Source of the DNA: RGIG5612 sp964528825
GTDB lineage: Bacteria > Bacillota > Clostridia > Lachnospirales > Lachnospiraceae
Reading direction: 5' to 3'
NCBI GenBank assembly: GCA_964528825.1
Contig: CAZGVB010000037.1
Coordinates: 1-13,410 of the forward strand
Length of the DNA stretch: 13,410 nucleotides
In this document: positions 1 to 6,540 of the stretch, one piece after another
Numbering within the stretch: the first letter of the stretch is position 1
How the letters are laid out: each line of letters starts with the position of its first letter
Notes under the pieces: generated by a model
Told to the model about the DNA's origin: nothing
Database searches by the model: none
What the model saw: only the letters and a program-made list of their open reading frames with translations
Position numbers and translations under genes: made by a program

Positions 1-52
1 ATTAGAAAGTCTCGAAACCCGCATATACAATGGGGTCTTTCAACTTCTTTTT

Positions 53-1591
53 TTACTCAAGCTCTATCGTTCCCGGCGGTTTGCTCGTAAGGTCATACAT
101 TACGCGGTTAACCCCGTCTACCTCGTTAATGATCCTTCCTGTCACTTTAAAGAGTACCTCATATGGTATCTCGAAGCACTCTGCCGTCATGAAGTCGCTT
201 GTGCTTACGGCACGAAGAACAACAGCATAATCATATGTACGGAAATCACCCATTACTCCGACCGAGCGCATATTCGAAAGTCCCGCGAAATATTGACCGG
301 CTTTCTTTGCAAGTCCCGCCTTATCCATTTCCTCTCTGAAGATATAGTCGGCCTCCTGCACTATCCTTACCTTTTCCTCGGTAACCTCGCCGATGATACG
401 TATACCCAGTCCCGGTCCCGGGAATGGCTGCCTGTATACAAGATTTTCAGGGATACCAAGCTCAAGGCCTGCCCTTCTTACCTCGTCCTTGAAAAGCATC
501 CTCAGTGGTTCGATGATCTCCTTAAAATCAACTACATCCGGAAGTCCGCCGACATTATGATGCGATTTGATAACAGCTCCCTTTCCGATACCTGACTCAA
601 CCACATCGGGATATATGGTTCCTTGAACAAGATAATCAACTGATCCTATCTCTCTGGCCGTCTCCTCAAATACTCTGATAAATTCCTCGCCGATGATCTT
701 TCTCTTTTTCTCCGGCTCAGTGACACCTTTCAGCTTGTCATAGTATCTTTGCTGTGCGTTGACTCTTATAAAGTTCAGATCATATGGGCCATCAGGACCG
801 AATACAGCCTCTACCTCGTCGCCTTCGTTCTTTCTTAAAAGTCCGTGGTCGACAAATACGCATGTGAGCTGCTTGCCCACAGCCTTGCTCACAAGTACTG
901 CCGCAACCGACGAATCGACTCCGCCCGAAAGAGCGCAAAGTACCTTTCCGTCTCCGACCTTTTCACGGATCTTTGCTATTGCATCCTGCACAAAGGAATC
1001 CATATGCCAATCACCCTTGCAGCCGCATACATCAAAGATAAAATGCCCCAATATCTTAAAGCCCTCTTTTGTATGCTCAACCTCGGGATGAAATTGCACG
1101 GCATAAAGGCGCTTTGCCGCATTCTCCATTGCTGCGCAAGGGCAATTATCCGTCCATGCACATGTTGCGAATCCGTCCGGAACCTTCGATATATAGTCCG
1201 TGTGACTCATCCATGTTATCGTCTTCTCACAGACGTCACTAAATAGCAGTGAGTCCTTTTTTACAAATGTCTCTGTATGTCCGTATTCGCTGACCTGCGC
1301 GGATGCGACCTCTCCCCCGGCCATATATGCCATAAGCTGAGCTCCATAGCATATGCCGAGGATCGGTATGCCTGCTTCCAATATCTCCGGCGTATAATGC
1401 GGCGATTGCGGGTCATATACGCTATTGGGGCCTCCGGTAAATATTATGCCCTTGTAGCCGCCCTCTTTTATCTGTTCAAGGCTCGTATTATGGAAAGATT
1501 TGATCTCTGCAAATACATTATGCTCTCGCACTCTGCGGGCGATCAGCTGATTGTACTGACCCCCGAAATCCAATACAAGAATTTTCTCCAT
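53..1591 (-). CDS. guaA: GMP synthase (glutamine-hydrolysing)
   Basis: Converts XMP to GMP using ATP and glutamine, the last step of guanine nucleotide synthesis, in the cytoplasm. The 512-residue length is normal and the protein looks complete. An N-terminal class I glutamine amidotransferase domain (about 1-190) has the nucleophile Cys81 in GICYGAQ and the His168/Glu170 pair in QFHPEVEHT. The ATP-pyrophosphatase domain follows, with P-loop SGGVDSS at 222-228. The C-terminal dimerisation domain contains RQPFPGPGLGIR and ends TSKPPGTIELE. The start is fixed by the family-typical MEKILVLDFGGQYNQLIARR. Its nearest Shine-Dalgarno-like AGAGG (1606-1610) is about 14 nt upstream, which is long. It follows purB by 115 nt with no terminator between them, so it may be co-transcribed or have its own promoter in that gap. 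No purine riboswitch is visible in the leader. guaB is not in the window. Confidence 0.98.
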   Translation of the reverse strand: MEKILVLDFGGQYNQLIARRVREHNVFAEIKSFHNTSLEQIKEGGYKGIIFTGGPNSVYDPQSPHYTPEILEAGIPILGICYGAQLMAYMAGGEVASAQVSEYGHTETFVKKDSLLFSDVCEKTITWMSHTDYISKVPDGFATCAWTDNCPCAAMENAAKRLYAVQFHPEVEHTKEGFKILGHFIFDVCGCKGDWHMDSFVQDAIAKIREKVGDGKVLCALSGGVDSSVAAVLVSKAVGKQLTCVFVDHGLLRKNEGDEVEAVFGPDGPYDLNFIRVNAQQRYYDKLKGVTEPEKKRKIIGEEFIRVFEETAREIGSVDYLVQGTIYPDVVESGIGKGAVIKSHHNVGGLPDVVDFKEIIEPLRMLFKDEVRRAGLELGIPENLVYRQPFPGPGLGIRIIGEVTEEKVRIVQEADYIFREEMDKAGLAKKAGQYFAGLSNMRSVGVMGDFRTYDYAVVLRAVSTSDFMTAECFEIPYEVLFKVTGRIINEVDGVNRVMYDLTSKPPGTIELE

Positions 1592-1644
1592 TATTATCTG
1601 TATATCCTCTTAAAATATTTTACTGTCTATATATTCCTCTTAGG

Positions 1645-1666
1645 TATCGATCATGTATCGATCATG
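1645..1666. repeat. 11-bp perfect tandem repeat in the guaA leader
   Basis: The unit TATCGATCATG occurs twice head to tail (1645-1655 and 1656-1666) in the 115-nt gap between purB and guaA. Each unit contains ATCGAT and GATC. On the coding strand it lies just downstream of a weak promoter-like pair: TTGAAA, 17 nt, then GATACA, the last of which is inside the repeat. Repeated, partly palindromic units near a weak -10 could be a regulator site, but this is inference from position alone. Confidence 0.6.
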
Positions 1667-1706
1667 CAGCAGATGTTTTCAACTCTATCGCTTGTGTCTG
1701 ATACTT

Positions 1707-3122
1707 TTATACATTTATCTCAGCGCTTTCTTTTTTGATGCCCTTAATGAGCGGGGCGATCTTTGCGAGATATTCTTCTACCTGCTCGCTGCATCTTCCG
1801 ATATATGCGGAAGGCTCCAAGGTCTTCTCCAGATCCTCCTTGGTCATGGAAAATGCCGGTTCGTCTGCAAGCAACGACAACAGATCACACGGAAGCCCGT
1901 TCTTCATATTGGCCGTGGCCTTCATAGAGCATTCTCTGATCTTCTCATGAAGCTCCTGCCTGTTGCCTCCTCTTCGCACGCCCTCCATCATGATATTTTC
2001 CGTTGCGATAAAAGGCAGATATTCATTTACCGTCCTTGATATTATCTTCTCATTTACGACAAGACCATTAGTAACATTTTGCGCAAGCCTGAGTACAGCA
2101 TCCGCGCAAAGGAAGCCTTCCGGCAGAGATATTCTTCTGTTTGCCGAATCATCTAAGGTACGCTCAAGCCATTGTGTTGATGCGGTCATTGCCGCATTTG
2201 CGGCATCTGCCATGAGATAACGTGACAATGAGCATATTCTCTCGGAACGCATCGGATTCCTCTTATAGGGCATTGCCGATGAGCCTATCTGATTCTTTTC
2301 AAACGGCTCCTCTATCTGCCTGTCATGCTGAAGCAATCTTATATCATTTGCCATACGATATGCGCTTTGGGCGATAGAGCTCAGCACATTTAGTATCCTG
2401 CTGTCTGTCTTTCTGGGATATGTCTGACCGCATACGTCAAATATGTCATCAAAATCGAACTCGCGTGCGATCCTTCTGTTCATTTTCTTGATCTTTTCCG
2501 CATCGCCCTCGAAAAGATCCATAAAGCTGGCCTCTGTTCCCGTCGTTCCCCTGCAGCCTAAGAGGCGAAGATGCGACTCCACATAGTCCAGTTCCTCGAT
2601 ATCAGATACAAAATCCTGCATCCACAGCGAGGCTCTCTTGCCTACCGTGACAAGCTGTGCAGGCTGATAATGAGTATATCCGAGTGTCGGCAATGCCTTA
2701 TATCTGTCTGCAAAGTCTGCTAGGTTGGCGACTACCTTAAGGAGCTCTCCTCTCAAATATCTGAGACCGTCTCTGTAGAGGATGATATCCGCATTGTCTG
2801 TAACATAACAGCTTGTTGCGCCGAGATGTATGATACCGGCTGCCTCCGGTGCGGCAAGTCCATATGCATATACATGTGCCATAACATCATGGCGCACTTC
2901 CTTTTCACGTCTTGCGGCCGCGTCAAAATCAATATTGTCTATATTTTTCTCAAGAGCCTCTACCTGGCTGCTGCTTATCGGCAGACCCAGCTCATGCTCT
3001 GCTCTTGCAAGTGCTATCCACAATCTTCTCCAGGTCTTTATCCTTGTTCTTGCGGAAAACAGCTCCAGCATATGATCGGACGCATATCTGCTCGCAAGCG
3101 GTGATTCATATTTATCGTACAT
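1707..3122 (-). CDS. purB: Adenylosuccinate lyase, long human-like subclass
   Basis: Cleaves adenylosuccinate to AMP and fumarate, and SAICAR to AICAR, so it serves both de novo purine synthesis and the IMP-to-AMP branch. It belongs to the fumarase/aspartase superfamily. Visible motifs are RHDVMAHV with His78 and His83, HLGATSCYVTDNAD at 99-112, the catalytic His151 in GYTHYQPAQ, and the signature GSSAMPYKRNP at 280-290, whose serines form the flexible catalytic loop. At 471 residues it is longer than the roughly 430-residue B. subtilis type. Segments such as SPLASRYAS, NIDFDAA, DLFEGD, QTYPRKTD, ERTLDDSANRRISL and FIATENIMM closely resemble human ADSL as I remember it. The start is preceded by GGGAG about 8 nt upstream. 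It lies 98 nt after purA with no terminator seen, so the two probably form one transcript. Confidence 0.97.
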   Translation of the reverse strand: MYDKYESPLASRYASDHMLELFSARTRIKTWRRLWIALARAEHELGLPISSSQVEALEKNIDNIDFDAAARREKEVRHDVMAHVYAYGLAAPEAAGIIHLGATSCYVTDNADIILYRDGLRYLRGELLKVVANLADFADRYKALPTLGYTHYQPAQLVTVGKRASLWMQDFVSDIEELDYVESHLRLLGCRGTTGTEASFMDLFEGDAEKIKKMNRRIAREFDFDDIFDVCGQTYPRKTDSRILNVLSSIAQSAYRMANDIRLLQHDRQIEEPFEKNQIGSSAMPYKRNPMRSERICSLSRYLMADAANAAMTASTQWLERTLDDSANRRISLPEGFLCADAVLRLAQNVTNGLVVNEKIISRTVNEYLPFIATENIMMEGVRRGGNRQELHEKIRECSMKATANMKNGLPCDLLSLLADEPAFSMTKEDLEKTLEPSAYIGRCSEQVEEYLAKIAPLIKGIKKESAEINV

Positions 3123-3220
3123 CTTTTATCTCCCGGTACAGTCCTTTGATCGGTCATGTCTGTGTCATCCATGAAGATGCCACATTGTCCTTGGATATAT
3201 ATTGCGCTTTCTGATATATC

Positions 3221-4495
3221 TTACCTTTGAATATATTCGTCTCTTCCGGCGCCCACGGAAACATATGTTATATGGCATCCTATCGCCTGCTCGATTGCCT
3301 CAACATATTTTCTTGCGTTTTCCGGCAGATCTTCCCATTTTCTGACGCTGCTTATATCTTCCTTCCAGCCGTCCATATACTCGATCACAGGCTCACACTT
3401 ATCTAAAAGTGCGGGGATAGGGAAGCTGTCTATCTGTTTTCCTTCTATCATATAGTGCGTACATACAGGAATCTTATCCATATAGCTTAAGACGTCCAGT
3501 TTTGTAAGAGCTATATCGGTTGCCGCCTGCATCATGACTCCATAGCGTGTGGCTACATAGTCGATAGCTCCTACCCTTCTCGGTCTGCCTGTCTTGGCTC
3601 CCCATTCATATCCGGCATTTCTGAGGGCCTCTGCCTCATCACCATACATCTCACTGACAAACGGTCCTTCACCGACACATGTTGAGTATGCCTTCACAAC
3701 ACCTACAACCTTTTCAATCTTAGCACCCGGTATACCTGCACCGACAGACGCATATGCAGAAACTGTATTAGAGGATGTCGTATAAGGATAGATACCGAAG
3801 TCAAGATCCCTGAGAGCGCCGAGCTGTGCCTCAAAGAGTATATTCTTTCCTTCGTCCTGCGCCCTTCTCAATATTTCTCCGGTATCACATATGAACGGCT
3901 TCAGCCTTTCGGCAAATGTATCAAGCCATTCCATGATCTGCTCCTGTGTATATCCTTTTGCGCCATATACTTTGGTAAGTGTCAGATTTTTCCATTCAAG
4001 AATAGAAGCTACTCTCTCCTTAAGGCGTTCGGGATAGAAGATCTCACCGAGCATTATTGTTTTTTTCTGATATTTATCAGAATAAAACGGTGCTATGCCC
4101 TGCTTGGTCGAACCGTACTTTTTATCCGCGAGTCTTGCCTCTTCAAGCCCATCCTGCTCCTTATGCCACGGAAAGACTATAGATGCTCTCTCGCTTATCC
4201 TGAAATTCTCCGGAGTCAGGGAAACACCCTGCTTCATGACTGTTTCCATTTCCTCCCACAGACTTTCCGGATCTACGGCAACGCCGTTGCCGAGGATATT
4301 CATCACGCCTTTTCTGAATATACCTGACGGAAGAAGATGAAGAGCAAATTTTCCGTATTCATTTACAACGGTATGCCCTGCGTTTCCGCCGCCTTGATAA
4401 CGTACGACTACATCATAATCCTCGGTCAGAAGGTCGACCATTCGGCCTTTACCCTCATCGCCCCAATTTATTCCGACGATAGCACAATTTGACAT
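3221..4495 (-). CDS. purA: Adenylosuccinate synthetase, divergent clostridial type
   Basis: Joins IMP and aspartate using GTP to make adenylosuccinate, the committed step to AMP; purB downstream completes the pathway. The 424-residue length is normal. The GTP/IMP loop is GINWGDEGKGR (8-18) with catalytic Asp13, and catalytic His41 lies in GGGNAGHT. TTSSNT is at 239-244, the aspartate-binding loop is GAKTGRPRR (299-307), and the guanine-recognition TKLD is at 331-334. Several positions differ from the common bacterial sequence: GGGNAGHT for GGNNAGHT, FEAQLG for FEGAQG, and Lys301 where most enzymes have Thr. The core catalytic residues remain, so it is probably active. A strong AAGGAGA lies just upstream of the start. 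It follows dnaB after 26 nt, which suggests one operon. Confidence 0.96.
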   Translation of the reverse strand: MSNCAIVGINWGDEGKGRMVDLLTEDYDVVVRYQGGGNAGHTVVNEYGKFALHLLPSGIFRKGVMNILGNGVAVDPESLWEEMETVMKQGVSLTPENFRISERASIVFPWHKEQDGLEEARLADKKYGSTKQGIAPFYSDKYQKKTIMLGEIFYPERLKERVASILEWKNLTLTKVYGAKGYTQEQIMEWLDTFAERLKPFICDTGEILRRAQDEGKNILFEAQLGALRDLDFGIYPYTTSSNTVSAYASVGAGIPGAKIEKVVGVVKAYSTCVGEGPFVSEMYGDEAEALRNAGYEWGAKTGRPRRVGAIDYVATRYGVMMQAATDIALTKLDVLSYMDKIPVCTHYMIEGKQIDSFPIPALLDKCEPVIEYMDGWKEDISSVRKWEDLPENARKYVEAIEQAIGCHITYVSVGAGRDEYIQR

Positions 4496-4521
4496 TTTAT
4501 TTTCTCCTTAATCATATCTGA

Positions 4522-5871
4522 TCATTTTCTGAAATTATCCGGACGCTCCAGCCCGACAAATTTTGTATACTTAGGCTGCCATGCCAGCTTTACGGTGCCT
4601 ATAGGGCCGTTTCTTTGCTTGGCTATGATAACCTCTGCTATATTTTTTTCCTCCGTATCCTGATTATAATAATCATCTCTGTAAAGGAACATTATGACGT
4701 CCGCATCCTGCTCTATGGCGCCCGATTCTCTGATATCAGACAACATCGGTCTGTGGTCTGTTCTGTTATCTACCGAACGGTTGAGCTGAGACAATATGAC
4801 GATAGGTACATTCAGCTCTCTTGCCAATTGCTTGAGCGCGCGGGATATATCAGATACCTCCTGCTGCCTGCTGTCCGTATTTTTCCCGGATGACATGAGC
4901 TGGATGTAATCTACAAATATCATCTGTATATCATGCTCTATCTTATATTTGCGGCATTTTGAGCGCATCTGAGTAACGGAAATGCCCGGCGTGTCGTCTA
5001 TGATTATCTTGGAATTGCCGATAATATCTGAGCTTTCCATAAGCTTTTCCCAGCATTCATCCGTCAGCTCGCCGCGTCTTATCTCCTGTGCATCTACCTT
5101 TGCTTCCATGGAAAGGAGACGATTGACCAGCTGTTCCGCCGACATCTCCAAACTGAAGATAGCGACCGGAAGCTCCTTCACGACAGCCGCATACCTGAGC
5201 AGAGAAAGTGCAAATGCTGTCTTTCCCATAGACGGTCTGGCCGCTACAAGTATAAAATCCGACGGCTGCAAGCCGTTCGTCATCCTGTCAAGATCCGCAA
5301 ACCCGGTCGAAATACCCGTAAGATGGCCCTTGGTCTGTGCGGCAAGCTCTATCTTTCTGAGCACCTCCATGACTACCTCACGGATCGGAGTATAATCCCT
5401 CGATCCGCCGGATTGGATCAGGCCGAATACATCCTTTTCAGTCTCCTCGAGTATCTCCTCCAATTTACTCTTTTGCATATAGCAATCGGAATTTATCTTT
5501 TCGGATATCTTAATGAGCTTTCTGAGGACAGATTTTTCATAAACTATCCTTATATAATGCTTTACATTCGCAGATGTCGGTACCGCATTCAGGATCTCTT
5601 TTATAAATTCTACGCCTGTCATGGTCTCAGGCGCACCCATTTCCTTGAGCCTTTCACTGAGCGTCACTGCATCTGCCGGCTTGTTGTCTGAGCGCAGATC
5701 ACACATAGCCTTAAACATGAGCCCGTTTTGCTTTGCGTAAAAGTCTTCGCTTGTGAGAGTCTCCGCCGCAACATCTATAGCGTCCTCATCCATGAGCATA
5801 GAACCTATGACCGATTGCTCGGCCTCCATGCTGTGCGGCATTATTTTATTTATAGATATCTCTTCCTGCAT
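4522..5871 (-). CDS. dnaB: Replicative DNA helicase DnaB (DnaC of B. subtilis)
   Basis: Hexameric 5'-to-3' helicase that unwinds the replication fork and recruits primase. The 449-residue protein has the usual N-terminal helical domain (about 10-150, beginning MPHSMEAEQSVIGSML), a linker, and a RecA-like C-terminal domain from about 180. Walker A is ARPSMGKTAF (211-220), Walker B is MIFVDYIQLM (317-326), and SQLNR at 361-365 and AKQRNGPIGT near 417-426 (arginine finger region, Arg420) match DnaB motifs. No intein is present. The start fits the family N-terminus, but the upstream AGAGATAATA offers only a weak Shine-Dalgarno. A GC-rich palindrome sits about 20-40 nt upstream. It lies between rplI (69-nt gap) and purA (26-nt gap), the same order as in B. 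subtilis. Confidence 0.98.
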   Translation of the reverse strand: MQEEISINKIMPHSMEAEQSVIGSMLMDEDAIDVAAETLTSEDFYAKQNGLMFKAMCDLRSDNKPADAVTLSERLKEMGAPETMTGVEFIKEILNAVPTSANVKHYIRIVYEKSVLRKLIKISEKINSDCYMQKSKLEEILEETEKDVFGLIQSGGSRDYTPIREVVMEVLRKIELAAQTKGHLTGISTGFADLDRMTNGLQPSDFILVAARPSMGKTAFALSLLRYAAVVKELPVAIFSLEMSAEQLVNRLLSMEAKVDAQEIRRGELTDECWEKLMESSDIIGNSKIIIDDTPGISVTQMRSKCRKYKIEHDIQMIFVDYIQLMSSGKNTDSRQQEVSDISRALKQLARELNVPIVILSQLNRSVDNRTDHRPMLSDIRESGAIEQDADVIMFLYRDDYYNQDTEEKNIAEVIIAKQRNGPIGTVKLAWQPKYTKFVGLERPDNFRK

Positions 5872-5890
5872 TATTATCTCTATGCTTCAT

Positions 5891-5913
5891 GTACGGGCGA
5901 CGATCGCCCCTAT
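5891..5913. repeat. GC-rich palindrome between rplI and dnaB
   Basis: GGGCGA (5895-5900) and TCGCCC (5904-5909) form a perfect 6-bp stem around the triloop CGA, and flanking TA/TA extends the symmetry beyond one mismatch. On the coding strand it reads TAGGGGCGATCGTCGCCCGTA. It lacks a following T-run, so it is not an intrinsic terminator. The pattern TAGGGGCG...CGCCCGTA resembles short dispersed palindromes I recall from intergenic regions of Firmicutes. One copy here cannot prove that. It lies 24 nt upstream of the dnaB start and could affect translation or mRNA stability. Confidence 0.65.
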
Positions 5914-5940
5914 CCATTGCTCTTATTCGGTAACTCTTAT

Positions 5941-6387
5941 CTATTCCTGAACAACATTTAATGTTATTTCAGCCGTTACATCTCTGTGGAGACGCGCCTT
6001 TATCACATGCATGCCGAGCTCCTTGATAGGCTCATCCAGAAGTATCTTCTTCTTGTCCACCTCAAGTCCCGTCTGCTTCTCAAGAGCTGCTGCTATCTCC
6101 TTGCTCGCTATGGCACCGAACAGCTTGCCGCCCGCTCCCGTTTTCACCTTTATAACTACAGGGCTTTCCTTCAACTTTGAGGCAAGTTCCTGTGCTGCTG
6201 CCTTGTTTTCTCGCTCTATCTTTGCATCATTTTCATTTTTCAGCTTAAGATTATTCAGATTGACGGCTGTTGCTTCCACGCCGAGTTTTTTTGGCAATAT
6301 GAAATTGCGGGCATATCCGTCGCTCACATTTACTGTCTCACCTTTTTTTCCTACGGATCTGATATCTTCTGTAAGTATCACTTTCAT
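5941..6387 (-). CDS. rplI: 50S ribosomal protein L9
   Basis: Large-subunit protein that binds 23S rRNA near the L1 stalk and helps hold the reading frame. The 148-residue protein has the standard layout: an N-terminal RNA-binding domain starting MKVILTEDIRSVGKKGE with the signature GYARNFILPKKLGVEAT, a long charged central helix (LKLKNENDAKIERENKAAA), and a C-terminal domain with GKLFGAIASKEIAAAL. Length and start are typical. A strong GGAGG lies 10-14 nt upstream. It sits between gdpP and dnaB, as in B. subtilis. The 153-nt leader contains a duplicated segment and a small inverted repeat, annotated separately. Confidence 0.98.
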   Translation of the reverse strand: MKVILTEDIRSVGKKGETVNVSDGYARNFILPKKLGVEATAVNLNNLKLKNENDAKIERENKAAAQELASKLKESPVVIKVKTGAGGKLFGAIASKEIAAALEKQTGLEVDKKKILLDEPIKELGMHVIKARLHRDVTAEITLNVVQE

Positions 6388-6400
6388 TTGTCTTTTTCCT

Positions 6401-6434
6401 CCGTTTTAATTCTCTGAGCCTGTCTTTGGGCGGC
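6401..6434 (-). repeat. Leader direct repeat, copy next to rplI
   Basis: This 34-nt segment on the coding strand runs from GCCGCCC to AAAACGG and ends at the rplI Shine-Dalgarno. It matches the segment at 6468-6502 at about 28 positions, with five substitutions and small gaps. The two copies are about 33 nt apart. Function is unknown; it may be a duplicated ribosome-loading or leader element. Confidence 0.6.
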
Positions 6435-6446
6435 TTTCTGAAGCTA

Positions 6447-6459
6447 TCACATATTGTGA
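6447..6459. repeat. 13-bp inverted repeat TCACA-TAT-TGTGA
   Basis: TCACA and TGTGA arms flank a 3-nt centre, located between the two direct-repeat copies upstream of rplI. It could be an operator half-site pair or a small RNA hairpin. The arm order is the reverse of the CRP consensus (TGTGA...TCACA), so it is not a CRP site. On the coding strand it contains ATG followed at once by TGA. Confidence 0.5.
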
Positions 6460-6467
6460 CTGACCTT

Positions 6468-6502
6468 CCGTTTTGATTCTCCCCGAACCCGTCTCTGGCG
6501 GC
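6468..6502 (-). repeat. Leader direct repeat, copy next to gdpP
   Basis: Second copy of the repeated leader segment. On the coding strand it reads from GCCGCC to CAAAACGG and is followed by an AAGG that resembles a Shine-Dalgarno. Unlike the rplI-proximal copy, no real gene follows; the next ATG is directly followed by TGA. It lies 38 nt after the gdpP stop codon. Confidence 0.6.
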
Positions 6503-6540
6503 CTGCGGCATCCTGTCTGCCCACTATATTATGCAGCCTG

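Noticed and set aside
293..595. Open reading frame of 100 codons on the plus strand
   Set aside because: Lies wholly inside guaA on the opposite strand; composition is that of a reverse-complement shadow, with no ribosome binding site.
845..1246. Plus-strand open frame of 133 codons
   Set aside because: Opposite-strand shadow of guaA, whose motifs are complete and conserved in the other strand.
1592..1706. Purine riboswitch upstream of guaA
   Set aside because: The gap is short and lacks the three-stem layout and conserved loop sequences of the guanine/xanthine-type switches.
3123..3220. Six-codon leader ORF (MWHLHG) between purA and purB
   Set aside because: Too short, poor ribosome binding site spacing, and no attenuator-like hairpin.
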